From positions 1 through 64,000 of the forward strand of contig NZ_LQAQ01000112.1 in the NCBI RefSeq assembly GCF_001583495.1: 64,000 nt of DNA. Direction: 5' to 3'. Of the stretch, positions 16,099 through 24,998 are shown one piece after another (the stretch's first letter is position 1; each line of letters begins with the position of its first letter). Made by a program: the position numbers and the translations under genes. The notes beneath the pieces were generated by a model that was given only the letters and a program-made list of their open reading frames with translations, was not told the origin of the DNA and searched no databases. The stretch is from Flammeovirga sp. SJP92 (GTDB taxonomy: Bacteria; Bacteroidota; Bacteroidia; Cytophagales; Flammeovirgaceae).

Positions 16099-16920
16099 AT
16101 GATTGAATTAGTACATTATTTACCTCGTCTAGATCAAAAACTGATAGAATTACTTTCAAGTTTATCTGAGGAAGATTGGAATAAACAAACGATCGCTAAA
16201 AAATGGAAAGTAAAAGATGTGGTTGCTCATTTATTGGATGGTAATATCAGAACCTTATCTGGCCTTAAGGATGGATACCAACCTAAAGCTCCTCAAATTA
16301 ATTCATATCAGGATCTCTTAGGTTATCTCAATCAATTGAATGCAGATTGGGTGAAAGCGATGCAACGTGTTAGTCCTGCATTTTTAATTGAATTATTAAA
16401 ATTTACGGGTGAGCCTTTTTATCATTATTACACATCTATTGATCCACACGCTAAAGCTACATATGCTGTGGCTTGGGCAGGGGAGAATGAAAGTGAAAAT
16501 TGGATGCATATTGCAAGGGAATACACAGAGAAATTTCTTCATCAGCAACAAATACGTGATGCTGTAGATAAACAAGGTATTATGACAGAAGAGTTTTACA
16601 TTCCTTTCTTAGATACATGTATGTTTGCCTTGCCATTTACTTTAAGGAATACCAAAACGGAAAACGGGAATATCTTAGTAATGAATGTTTCAGGTGATGT
16701 AAATGGAAGTTGGTACGTACAATTTGATGGTCATCAGTGGAATTTATCAAAAGAAGCTCCCCAAGGTGTTATTATTTGTACAATCACAATAGATGCTCAA
16801 GCTTCATGGAAACTGTTTTCAAAGAGTTTAAGAGCATATGATTTGAAAGATGAAATTAAAATACAGGGAGACCAGCAAATCGGTGTAGTAGCATTAGAAA
16901 TGGTCTCTTTTATGGCGTAA
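16099..16920 (+). CDS. DinB/MDMPI-superfamily protein (maleylpyruvate isomerase N-terminal-like)
   Basis: A 273-residue soluble protein. The N-terminal four-helix bundle (residues about 1-170) has the family pattern LSSLSEEDWNKQTIAKKWKVKDVVAHLLDG and, later, the helix YTEKFLHQQQIRDAV with a His that could take part in the metal triad. The C-terminal 80 residues are a mixed domain like the SCP-2/MDMPI_C domain. Family members are thiol-dependent transferases or metal enzymes, often with an unknown substrate. An ATG at 16088 runs straight into a stop, so the start is the ATG at 16099. Confidence 0.7.
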   Translation: MIELVHYLPRLDQKLIELLSSLSEEDWNKQTIAKKWKVKDVVAHLLDGNIRTLSGLKDGYQPKAPQINSYQDLLGYLNQLNADWVKAMQRVSPAFLIELLKFTGEPFYHYYTSIDPHAKATYAVAWAGENESENWMHIAREYTEKFLHQQQIRDAVDKQGIMTEEFYIPFLDTCMFALPFTLRNTKTENGNILVMNVSGDVNGSWYVQFDGHQWNLSKEAPQGVIICTITIDAQASWKLFSKSLRAYDLKDEIKIQGDQQIGVVALEMVSFMA

Positions 16921-16932
16921 AAATAAAAACGA

Positions 16933-16968
16933 AAAAAGCCGTCAGTTTGTGAAAACTGACGGCTTTTT
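16933..16968. terminator. Strong bidirectional terminator
   Basis: A perfect 16-bp stem AAAAAGCCGTCAGTTT and its complement with a 4-base loop, between convergent genes. Confidence 0.93.
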
Positions 16969-16981
16969 GTTGTTTATATGA

Positions 16982-18241
16982 TTAAGCGGCTTTTTTTGCA
17001 GCTTTTAATTTCTCATAAGTGCTGTTTCTAAGCGGGAATTTCTTTTTGTATGTCAAACATTTCCATCCCCATTCTAATGGACCGAATTTGAAATACTTCA
17101 GCCAGAAATAACTATACGTTACTTGGAATGCATACATCAATACAGCAATTGTAAAGATAGGAGCAAGGTTCAATTGACCACCTAAGCCAAATCCTATTCC
17201 ATAGAACAATACAATACCGAAGAATGTATGTGAAAGATAATTGGTGAATGACATCTTACCTACTGCTGTCAATGGGAAGAAAATAGTCTCACCCCATTTA
17301 GTGTAATAGATAATAGATAAAAGTGAGGCATAAGATAATGCCAAACAGATTTGACCAAATACCATGATTCCTTTATAAGCTAAATCACTTGGTGTTGAAG
17401 CAAATAAGGCCATTGAACCACCAATTTGGTATCCAATGAAGTGGGCAATTGCACCAACTGTGAAGAATCCACCAAAAACTTTCCAAGATCTACCTTTATC
17501 CGTAAAGAAGTTTTGAGATTGTAAGTAAAATCCTAGTAAGAATAAACCTAAAACTTTAAAAGGTCTACCTGAAGGAAGGAAATCAAACCATCTCCACATC
17601 ACATTGTGCATGTTTTGTTTGAAAGTAACTAGGAAGTTACCACTTTCAAAAGCTGCAACAACTGAAGCAGGATCTTGATCAAGATATGTTTTCTTTGCTA
17701 ATGAAACTTCAGGGGACATCCATCCCGGAGCCACTAGCATTACAATTAAATCTGTAATTAAAGGGAAGGCTAATAAAATAACAGCCCAATTTAAAATCTT
17801 TTTAGGAGCAAGATTTCTAAACTCGATGAAAACAAATGCCATCATACCGTATAGCATTAAGATATCACCAGACCATATGATCATATGGATAAAACCAAAA
17901 AGGATTAAGAAGGATAATCTTCTTTTGTACACTTTCAAGAAAGCCTCTTGGTTATTTCTTTGCCTATCGTATTGGATATAGAAACCTACTCCGAATAAAA
18001 TAGAGAAAATACTGTAGAATTTTGTGTCAACGAAGAAACTTAATAAAGAGTATAAAGTATCGTTGAGTTCATAGTAAGGAAGTTGTTCTAGAGTTGTAAA
18101 TGGAGTAAACTTAAATAAACTCCAACTAAGAATGTTTGCAAATAAAATACCTAATATTGCAAAACCCCTAAGTGCGTCAATGACACCCAGTCGTTGTTTT
18201 CCAGTAGCAGGCCCGATAGTAGATGTTGCGTTATTACTCAT
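16982..18241 (-). CDS. DUF418 family membrane protein
   Basis: A 419-residue membrane protein with about ten predicted helices. It begins with the family's N-terminal signature IDALRGFAILGILFANI. The C-terminal DUF418 block has MSFTNYLSHTFFGIVLFYGIGFGLGG, and then a segment with W-K-F--GPLEW-W--LT close to the end. DUF418/YeiB proteins resemble acyltransferase-like membrane proteins and are of unknown function. The gene is monocistronic and shares a strong terminator with the gene before it. Confidence 0.88.
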   Translation of the reverse strand: MSNNATSTIGPATGKQRLGVIDALRGFAILGILFANILSWSLFKFTPFTTLEQLPYYELNDTLYSLLSFFVDTKFYSIFSILFGVGFYIQYDRQRNNQEAFLKVYKRRLSFLILFGFIHMIIWSGDILMLYGMMAFVFIEFRNLAPKKILNWAVILLAFPLITDLIVMLVAPGWMSPEVSLAKKTYLDQDPASVVAAFESGNFLVTFKQNMHNVMWRWFDFLPSGRPFKVLGLFLLGFYLQSQNFFTDKGRSWKVFGGFFTVGAIAHFIGYQIGGSMALFASTPSDLAYKGIMVFGQICLALSYASLLSIIYYTKWGETIFFPLTAVGKMSFTNYLSHTFFGIVLFYGIGFGLGGQLNLAPIFTIAVLMYAFQVTYSYFWLKYFKFGPLEWGWKCLTYKKKFPLRNSTYEKLKAAKKAA

Positions 18242-18373
18242 ATATGCTTTAGTTAATGATGTATCAATTTAGCAGAGTTTTTGTGTTTTATTTTTACAGA
18301 ACTCTTTGTTAGTTTACCTAAAGTTGCCGTTATTGGTTACATAACTCGATGTTAATAAATCTTTCTGATCTTA

Positions 18374-19234
18374 ATGAAACCTATTTGGACCCCTTCATTT
18401 GTATTTTTTAAAGGTATAATTATTTTTTGTTTTTTAACGAATTCATTTTCTATAAATGCTCAAGAAACAGAGAAAAGATATTCTGATAACTCGTATTGGA
18501 CTTTTTGGAATGTAGATTATGAACTTTCTAATCATGATAGTCTCTTTTTTGAAATAAATACCAGATCCTCAGCTTTTGAAAGCTACATTGTGGATGACTT
18601 GAGTATGAATAGAGCTCATATGATGCTTGGTTACGCTCATAAGTTTAAGAACCCCAAATTGATGATTGGAGCTTCGGTACGTTCAGTATTTGAACCGAAT
18701 TGGAATGTTTGGTATTGGAGAGGATTTTTCCAGCACAATGGAATAGTGGGAGATAATCTTGTAGAATTTCAAAAAAGATTGAGTTATGAGTACATCTCAC
18801 CGAATAAAACAGTGGATTCACCTGGAACACGTGATCCTTACGGTCGATTTAGTTTATGGCTTATGTTGGGCAAAAACTTTACAATATCAAAAGCTAAATT
18901 AAGAGGAGAATTTTCTTATGAGATTTTTGTACACCAAAATGACAAATCTGCAGAAGATCGATTAGTAGATTTGACACGCCTTCGTTTTGATCTTTATTGG
19001 ATAGCTTCTGAAAGAATAAGGGTGGGATTGTTTGCCATGAGAGATACGCAATATTATTATGCTCCCGCTACAGGACCTCGTTTTGATGCTGAAGGCAATC
19101 TGATCGCTGAGGGTAAGCCGGAGCGAAACCTGAATATCATCACACCTGTTTATGGTTTTTCTTTTAAATATAGTATCAAACAGAAGGAGGAATGTAATTG
19201 TCCAGGTGAAAAAAGACGAAAAAAAAGACGTTAG
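18374..19234 (+). CDS. DUF2490-like outer membrane protein
   Basis: A 286-residue protein with signal peptide (cleaved near INAQ). It has the pattern of DUF2490 barrels: SYWTFWNVDYELSNHDSLFFEINTR at the start, then RAHMMLGYAHKF, EFQKRLSYEYI, RLRFDLYWIASERIRVGLF and a closing FSFKYSI strand. A short Cys- and Lys/Arg-rich tail (CNCPGEKRRKKRR) follows the last strand. The role is unknown. The 3' end of the gene lies in the stem of a terminator that serves the opposite strand. Confidence 0.7.
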   Translation: MKPIWTPSFVFFKGIIIFCFLTNSFSINAQETEKRYSDNSYWTFWNVDYELSNHDSLFFEINTRSSAFESYIVDDLSMNRAHMMLGYAHKFKNPKLMIGASVRSVFEPNWNVWYWRGFFQHNGIVGDNLVEFQKRLSYEYISPNKTVDSPGTRDPYGRFSLWLMLGKNFTISKAKLRGEFSYEIFVHQNDKSAEDRLVDLTRLRFDLYWIASERIRVGLFAMRDTQYYYAPATGPRFDAEGNLIAEGKPERNLNIITPVYGFSFKYSIKQKEECNCPGEKRRKKRR

Positions 19235-19249
19235 AATAAATCTAACGTC
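19220..19249 (-). terminator. Terminator of the TPR protein gene, overlapping the end of the DUF2490 gene
   Basis: A 9-bp stem GACGTTAGA/TCTAACGTC with a 5-base loop. The T run follows on the minus strand. The TAG stop of the plus-strand gene is inside the stem. Confidence 0.7.
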
Positions 19250-19284
19250 ATAGTTGAATTAAAATAATTAATTTGAACTAGTAA

Positions 19285-19689
19285 TTATAAAGATCTTCCA
19301 AATAATAGAACTTTTCTTTGTATGCGGTCAAGATCTTTTTTATCCAACTTAAATAAGCCCATTTTAGCGGCTTTATAATAATGTTCATATGCTTTTTTAG
19401 CATCTCCTTTTCTTAGATGATAATCTCCTAAGATTTCATAAGCTTCTGGATTGTCATTGATTTTTATTGAAGCCTGCAACCATTGTTTTGCTAATTCTAG
19501 ATCAGCATTCCAATTGATAGAGAGTCGGGCTGCTAAATTCAATGTCTTCCAGTCGTTTTTATCCGCTTTATCCACCATTCGGATTAGCTTTGAATTTTTT
19601 TCATTGGCAGTATTTAAGGTACCTGCAAATGCAAATGATGAAAACAAAGTAGCTATTGAGAGCAAGAGAGTAATAAATTGCTTTTTCAT
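19285..19689 (-). CDS. Small exported TPR protein
   Basis: A 134-residue protein with signal peptide (MKKQFITLLLSIATLFSSF, cleaved near AFA). The mature part has TPR-type helix pairs, most clearly PEAYEILGDYHLRKGDAKKAYEHYYKAAKMG near residues 83-113. Its likely role is a periplasmic scaffold or partner-binding protein. It is transcribed towards, and shares a terminator region with, the DUF2490 gene. Confidence 0.65.
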   Translation of the reverse strand: MKKQFITLLLSIATLFSSFAFAGTLNTANEKNSKLIRMVDKADKNDWKTLNLAARLSINWNADLELAKQWLQASIKINDNPEAYEILGDYHLRKGDAKKAYEHYYKAAKMGLFKLDKKDLDRIQRKVLLFGRSL

Positions 19690-19885
19690 TATTATAGAAT
19701 CTAAGATGATAGTTATTAATTTGACACACTTTCTATAATTCTATATTTATGCCTAAAAAATATAAATCACTGAAAATAAGTGATATATGTTAAATGTGCG
19801 TAAAGTAACGTTTGTAAATAATGTCCATTGCCGTACGCTTTGTTCAACTTTGTTCGTATTTTAGAGAAAACTCAAAACTATAAAA

Positions 19886-20944
19886 ATGATGGTCAGATTA
19901 GATAAGCTCACATATGGAGCAATTTTAATCCTAATAATAATAGGCTCTTTAATTTTCCTGAAAGACATATTAGTTCCCTTTGTCTTAGCTGTGATAGCAT
20001 GGTTGATTGTAGTTGAAGTAAGAAGTACAATTGGAGGAATTATCGGATCAGAAAAACATAAAATTCCAATGTGGATTCAAAATATTCTAGCTTCCATTAC
20101 CATTTTTGTTTTCATTTTTTTGGAAGTAAAAGTCCTTAGTATAAGCATGCAAAATCTATCTAATTCGATGGTTAAATATGATGATAATCTGATGATGATA
20201 GAAAAACAGATCAATGATTTCTTTAATATTGATATAACTTCTCATTTCAATAAAATGGTAGGTGATTTCAATTTTACAACGCTTTTGAAAAATGTATTAT
20301 CATCTGTTACAGGTCTATTCGGTAATACATTCACCATAGTATTGTATATGATTTTCCTTCTTTTTGAAGAAGTAGCATTTGGGAAAAAGATCGAGCAGAT
20401 ATACCCCAACAAAGAAGAATATGATAATGCTATAGCTATGATTCAGAAAATTGGAAAAACTGTTAGTAGTTACTTAACCTTAAAAACATTGGTTAGTCTA
20501 CTGACAGGTATATTAAGTTATGTTGTCTTGTTATTAATGGGAGTAGAAGCACCTTTTTTCTGGGCATCCATCATTATCTACCTCAACTTTATTCCAACCA
20601 TAGGCTCTTTAATTGCCACACTTTTCCCTGCATTCTTCACGATCATTCAATTTGGAGAGTTTTCAGCAGGCCTTATCGTTCTCTTGGCAGTAGGGGCAAT
20701 TCAAGTAGTAGTCGGCAATTTAATTGAACCTAAAATAATGGGCAATTCATTAAATATAAGTGGCTTAGTAGTCTTGTTGGCATTGTCGTTTTGGGGCTCA
20801 ATTTGGGGTGTTTGGGGTATGATTCTCAGTGTTCCAATAACAGTATTGATGATTATCATTTTTGCCGAGTTTGATTCAACCAGAGCCGTAGCAATATTGC
20901 TTTCAGAAAATGGTATTGTGGAAGCGAGGAAGAAAGACTGTTAA
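19886..20944 (+). CDS. AI-2E (PerM/TqsA) family transporter
   Basis: A 352-residue membrane protein of normal family length. It has the typical helix layout: two N-terminal helices, an extracytoplasmic helical region (residues about 75-140), and a C-terminal helix bundle with FWASIIIYLNFIPTIGSLIA, GAIQVVVGNLIEPKIMGNSL and SFWGSIWGVWGMILSVPITV, which are signature blocks. Family members export autoinducer-2 or act as ion/H+ antiporters, so the substrate is unclear. A tandem ATG ATG lies at the start. Confidence 0.9.
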   Translation: MMVRLDKLTYGAILILIIIGSLIFLKDILVPFVLAVIAWLIVVEVRSTIGGIIGSEKHKIPMWIQNILASITIFVFIFLEVKVLSISMQNLSNSMVKYDDNLMMIEKQINDFFNIDITSHFNKMVGDFNFTTLLKNVLSSVTGLFGNTFTIVLYMIFLLFEEVAFGKKIEQIYPNKEEYDNAIAMIQKIGKTVSSYLTLKTLVSLLTGILSYVVLLLMGVEAPFFWASIIIYLNFIPTIGSLIATLFPAFFTIIQFGEFSAGLIVLLAVGAIQVVVGNLIEPKIMGNSLNISGLVVLLALSFWGSIWGVWGMILSVPITVLMIIIFAEFDSTRAVAILLSENGIVEARKKDC

Positions 20945-20948
20945 CAGA

Positions 20949-20988
20949 AAAAAGAAGGGAGATCATTTCTCTAAAAATAATCTCCCTT
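20949..20988 (-). terminator. Terminator of the DUF819 gene
   Basis: A 9-bp stem AAGGGAGAT/ATCTCCCTT with a T-rich tract on the minus strand, downstream of the DUF819 gene. Confidence 0.65.
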
Positions 20989-21012
20989 GCTATATATATG
21001 AGTACGATAAAC

Positions 21013-22266
21013 TTACTGAGAAGCTATCTGCATTAAATAAGCACAGAACATGGCTCCATAAGTTCCTAAAGCATAGCCTAGAACTGCTAGTAAAACACCA
21101 ACAGGAGCAAGTGAAGGATGGAATGCTGAAGCGATAACAGGTGCAGAGGCGGCACCACCAACATTAGCTTTACTGCCAACTGCTAAGAAGAAGAAAGGTG
21201 CTCTGATAATTTTTGCTGTAACGATCATAATTACAACGTGGATAAACATCCAAACACCTCCAACTGCAAGCAACCCTGGGTTATCCATTGTTTTTGTAAC
21301 GTCCATCTTCATACCAATTGTAGCTACTAAAATATAGATACATACACTACCAAATTTTGAGGCACCATAACCTTCCAATTTTCTAGCTTTGGTAAAACTA
21401 AGGATTACACCTACAGTTGTTGCAATCAATACTAACCAGAAGAATTTACTACTCATCACACTTGTAGAAGGGTCTTCCACCATATTAGAGATGGTAGAAC
21501 TTAATGTCGATGCGGCAAAGTGAGAGAACCCAACAATACCAAAAGCGACACCCAATACAATCATCAATTCAGTTAACGAAGGGTTTTTCGTTACGCTGTT
21601 TTGGAACGCGGCAACTTTTTCTTTCAATTGTTCAATAGCCGTTACATCTGCTTTTAACCATTTATCTATGGCCTTCGTTTTACCAATACCCATCAATAAA
21701 ATGGCCATCCATACATTGGCTACAATAATATCTACAGCTACCATTCCAGAATACAATGATTGGTCGTACTGATAAATTTCTAACATTGCAGCTTGATTAG
21801 CACCTCCACCAATCCAACTACCTGCTAATGTGGCTAAACCTCTCCAAACTTCTTGAAAACCAACACCATTAAACGTCTCAGGAGAAATTGCAGATACAAT
21901 CAAAATGGCAATTGGGCCACCGATTACAATACCTACTGTTCCAGATAGGAACATGATGATACTTTTTGATCCTAAATTCACAATGCCTTTCATATCTACA
22001 GATATAGTCATCAGAATTAAACTGGCTGGTAAAAGGTAGTTTTTAGCCATTGTATATAACTGAGAATGATCTGGTGAAATGACATTGAAAGTAGAAAGTA
22101 AAGAGGGGATAAGATAACACATCAATAGTGGTGGAAATATCTTATAAAATTTGATGAAGAATCCTTCTTTCAAATTTGAAGTATAAAATACAAAAGCCAG
22201 TGAAGACATTAAAAGTCCAAATACAATGGCATCATTGGTAAATAGGGGAGTGACTTGTGATTCCAA
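21013..22266 (-). CDS. DUF819 family membrane protein
   Basis: A 417-residue membrane protein with about eleven helices. It carries the DUF819 blocks LAGSWIGGGANQAAMLE, VDIIVANVWMA and a C-terminal KANVGGAASAPVIASAFHPSLAPVGVLLAVLG-YALGTYGA. The family looks like an anion or keto-acid permease fold but has no assigned substrate. The only start that keeps the first helix is a TTG at 22266. A sequence TAGATTTG on the minus strand, a match to the -7 element, overlaps this codon, so the exact start is unsure; the next in-frame ATG would cut into helix 1. Confidence 0.85.
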   Translation of the reverse strand: MESQVTPLFTNDAIVFGLLMSSLAFVFYTSNLKEGFFIKFYKIFPPLLMCYLIPSLLSTFNVISPDHSQLYTMAKNYLLPASLILMTISVDMKGIVNLGSKSIIMFLSGTVGIVIGGPIAILIVSAISPETFNGVGFQEVWRGLATLAGSWIGGGANQAAMLEIYQYDQSLYSGMVAVDIIVANVWMAILLMGIGKTKAIDKWLKADVTAIEQLKEKVAAFQNSVTKNPSLTELMIVLGVAFGIVGFSHFAASTLSSTISNMVEDPSTSVMSSKFFWLVLIATTVGVILSFTKARKLEGYGASKFGSVCIYILVATIGMKMDVTKTMDNPGLLAVGGVWMFIHVVIMIVTAKIIRAPFFFLAVGSKANVGGAASAPVIASAFHPSLAPVGVLLAVLGYALGTYGAMFCAYLMQIASQ

Positions 22267-22444
22267 ATCTATGTTTATATAGTTGATAAAAAATGCTTTG
22301 CAAGATCAAAAAAAAAGTAGGGTTTACAAAAAAACTTATATCGAAATACTTGTTTATTAAAACTTCGTAAGGATAAATCTAAGAAGTGGACTTCAATCAT
22401 AAATAAACAAAAAATCATATTAGCATTTATTTAATAATTATTAG

Positions 22445-22475
22445 TTGACTGTTTAAGCTTAACCGTATACATTTG
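22445..22475 (+). promoter_or_regulatory. Promoter of the TolC-HlyD-ABC export operon
   Basis: TTG at 22445-22447, a 20-bp gap, then TACATTTG at 22468-22475, a full match to the Bacteroidota -7 element. Confidence 0.65.
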
Positions 22476-22489
22476 CGTTACATAATAAG

Positions 22490-22507
22490 TGAATGAAGAT
22501 TCATTCA
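22490..22507 (+). promoter_or_regulatory. Perfect palindromic operator, TetR type
   Basis: TGAATGAA-GA-TTCATTCA: two perfect 8-bp half-sites around 2 bp. It starts 15 bp after the -7 element, so a bound dimer would block early transcription. The sequence resembles TetR/AcrR operators found before efflux operons. No TetR gene is in the neighbourhood. Confidence 0.65.
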
Positions 22508-22554
22508 TGTAAATATCATTCTAATAATTCACACCAATCTGGGTAGAAAAAGAA

Positions 22555-24030
22555 ATGCTGACCACATCATTCAATAGTTGGAAATACTTTCTGATAAGTA
22601 TTTTTAGCTTAAGTGCTTCATTGAGTTATGCTCAAGAGGATGCATTGAACATAACTAGGAAAGAACTTATCACTCAAGCTATTGACAACTCCCATAGTTT
22701 GAAAATAAAGAGAAATGAAGTTTCGGCTTCACAATTGGACCGTCAAAGAGCATTGTACACTTACATTCCAAAAGTAGGAGTCAAAGCAGGCTACGCTCAT
22801 TTATTAAATGACTTAACCATTACTAGAGATATTTCTTCGGAGAAGAATTCATTACTACATGGTTTAGACCAAAGCAAACAACAAAGTTTGAGTAATTTGG
22901 CGAATTCAGGAATGCCTCCGGAAATGATAGCCATTGGAACTCCACTTATTGAAGGCGTTTATAATAACGTCAGTGGCCTGGTGAATCAGGTGCCCAATAA
23001 TGCTTCTATCACATTAGAAGATAACAACTTATGGTTTTATGATGCCTATGTTGAAATGGTGATTTTTTCTGGGCTTCAAGCTCCAACTTATGCAAAAGCA
23101 GCGGCGTCAAAAGCTGAAGCTCAAATGGCAATGGTTGAAAAAGAAGAACATGAAATTATGATTGAGGTACTGGATTATTATGACAAAATAGCCGTCGTGA
23201 ATCAATCATTGAAAGTGTTGGAGGAAAGTCAAAAAAGACTAGACAAGCAGAAAGAATTTGGGTTTAAAGCAAAAGAAGTTGGACTGGCAACAGAGTATGA
23301 TTTGAACAAAATCAAAATCGCTGAAAAAGATATTAAAGCAAAAAGAATTGAGCTGGAAAGCAGTAAGCGATTAGTGATTCAGAAGTTGCATCAACTGACA
23401 GGGATTGATAAAGAGAAGTTAGCACAGATCAATCCAAACTTAGAGTTATGGATGGTGGACGACAACGAAATCAATCTTCAGAATAGATCAGAGTTAAAGG
23501 CTCTGGGATCTTCTATTGAAGCTTTAGAGTACAAGCATAAGGCAGAGCAGTATGGTGCCTTACCAAAAGCAAAAGCATTCGCTCACGTGATGCAAGGCGG
23601 TTCAAGTTTGACAAATGTTGACCCAATTCCATTTGTGGGAGTAGGCATGCAATGGGAAATTTTTGATGGATTACAACGTAAGAGAGAAGTTCAGAAATCA
23701 GCTTTGCAAGTGGAATCCATGAAGGAAAAAAGAGCTTATGCTGAAGAGCTTATCTCATTAGAGTTTGAAAAGAAAAAAATGGAGTGGGAGGTTTCTACTC
23801 AGCTAGTCACTGTTGCCGAAGAAAAAGTGGCAGATGCAAAACAAGGGTTGAGAATTAAATCAGAAGAAGTGAAAAATGGATTGGCTGATATTCCTGAACT
23901 ATTAAAGGAAATTTCAGACTATGAGATGCTCCAATTAGATTATATCCAAAAAATTGCCTCTCAAAGACATGAAGCGGTTGCTTTCTTAAACGCCATGGGA
24001 GCCTTAACAATCGAACATATCCAAAATTAG
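22555..24030 (+). CDS. TolC-family outer membrane efflux protein
   Basis: A 491-residue protein with signal peptide (cleaved near LSYAQ). It has the two OEP repeats: long coiled-coil helices at residues about 190-270 (YYDKIAVVNQSLKVLEESQKRLDK... and VGLATEYDLNKIKIAEKDIKAKRIELE) and 385-465 (DAKQGLRIKSEEVKNGLADIPELLKEISDYEML). The VGMQWEIFDG strand precedes the second helix pair. It should form the outer-membrane exit duct of the exporter encoded by the next two genes. It is the first gene of the operon, with a 4-bp gap to the adaptor gene. Confidence 0.92.
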   Translation: MLTTSFNSWKYFLISIFSLSASLSYAQEDALNITRKELITQAIDNSHSLKIKRNEVSASQLDRQRALYTYIPKVGVKAGYAHLLNDLTITRDISSEKNSLLHGLDQSKQQSLSNLANSGMPPEMIAIGTPLIEGVYNNVSGLVNQVPNNASITLEDNNLWFYDAYVEMVIFSGLQAPTYAKAAASKAEAQMAMVEKEEHEIMIEVLDYYDKIAVVNQSLKVLEESQKRLDKQKEFGFKAKEVGLATEYDLNKIKIAEKDIKAKRIELESSKRLVIQKLHQLTGIDKEKLAQINPNLELWMVDDNEINLQNRSELKALGSSIEALEYKHKAEQYGALPKAKAFAHVMQGGSSLTNVDPIPFVGVGMQWEIFDGLQRKREVQKSALQVESMKEKRAYAEELISLEFEKKKMEWEVSTQLVTVAEEKVADAKQGLRIKSEEVKNGLADIPELLKEISDYEMLQLDYIQKIASQRHEAVAFLNAMGALTIEHIQN

Positions 24031-24034
24031 AATC

Positions 24035-24991
24035 ATGAAAAATCAATATATATTTATCGCTTTAATCGCTCTTTTATTTTCATGCGAAGAAGCACAGCAA
24101 GCTGAATTATTAAAAGGTAAAGTTAAACGTGAAGTGGTATATGTTTCTTCAAAAATACCTGGAAGAATCAGTCACCTTTACGTGGAAGAAGGTGCACAAG
24201 TAGAGAAAGGGGATACTTTGGCTACTATTGATATGCCCGAATTAGAAGCAAAGCAAATGCAAGCTGAAGGTGCTATCAAAGCGGCAAAGGCACAGTATGA
24301 AATGGCTTTTAATGGAGCAACTTCTGATCAATTAGATCAAATCAATGAAGCATACAATGCGGCAAAAGAACAATTTTCTTTTGCTGAGAAAAGTTATCAG
24401 CGAATTAAAGCAATGCATGATGAGGATTTGATTTCTGATCAAAAATACGATGAGGTATTTACGAAGTACCAAATGGCGAAAGCAAAGTACAAAGGTACTG
24501 AAGCAAAGAAAAGGGAAGTAGAGAAAGGGGTTAGAAATGAGAAGCAGAGAATGGCCCTTGGACAGTTGGAAAGAGCAAAAGGTGCTATGAAAGAAGTGGA
24601 AATTGCCATGAAAGAACAATATGTAATTGCACCTAAAGCGATGAGAATTACATCAATTGCATTGCAAGAAGGAGAGCTAGCTTTGCCAGGGTATAATATT
24701 TTTACAGGCTATGAGGCTAATTCGACTTACTTCAGATTTGTGCTTTCAGAAGAAGATGTATTGAATTATAAAGTCAATCAAAAAGTGCAAGTAACTTCAC
24801 CTTTTGATAATACAATTCAACAAGAGGGAAAAATTGTTTCTGTGAAAGAGGAATTATCTTATGCGAATAGAAAAAGCATGAATCCTAATTATAAAATCGA
24901 TCAATCGCTTTACGTTTTAAAAGTAAAACCACAGCAAACAGCTAAAGCGGAAGGTTTATTGACAAATACTACTCTAGTGATCAAAAAATAG
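24035..24991 (+). CDS. HlyD-family periplasmic adaptor lipoprotein
   Basis: A 318-residue protein with lipobox LLFSC at residue 17. It has a biotinyl-lipoyl half-motif, VYVSSKIPGRISHLYVEEGAQVEKGDTLATID, then a long coiled-coil hairpin (residues about 68-185, rich in Lys, Glu and Ala), then the returning lipoyl half and a beta-barrel domain. It bridges the TolC protein and the inner membrane permease. It lies between the two genes with gaps of 4 and 7 bp. Confidence 0.92.
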   Translation: MKNQYIFIALIALLFSCEEAQQAELLKGKVKREVVYVSSKIPGRISHLYVEEGAQVEKGDTLATIDMPELEAKQMQAEGAIKAAKAQYEMAFNGATSDQLDQINEAYNAAKEQFSFAEKSYQRIKAMHDEDLISDQKYDEVFTKYQMAKAKYKGTEAKKREVEKGVRNEKQRMALGQLERAKGAMKEVEIAMKEQYVIAPKAMRITSIALQEGELALPGYNIFTGYEANSTYFRFVLSEEDVLNYKVNQKVQVTSPFDNTIQQEGKIVSVKEELSYANRKSMNPNYKIDQSLYVLKVKPQQTAKAEGLLTNTTLVIKK

Positions 24992-24998
24992 TAAAGTC

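Noticed and set aside
20910-21137. 75-codon plus-strand ORF overlapping the end of the AI-2E exporter gene
   Set aside because: It runs across the terminator and into the antisense of the DUF819 gene.
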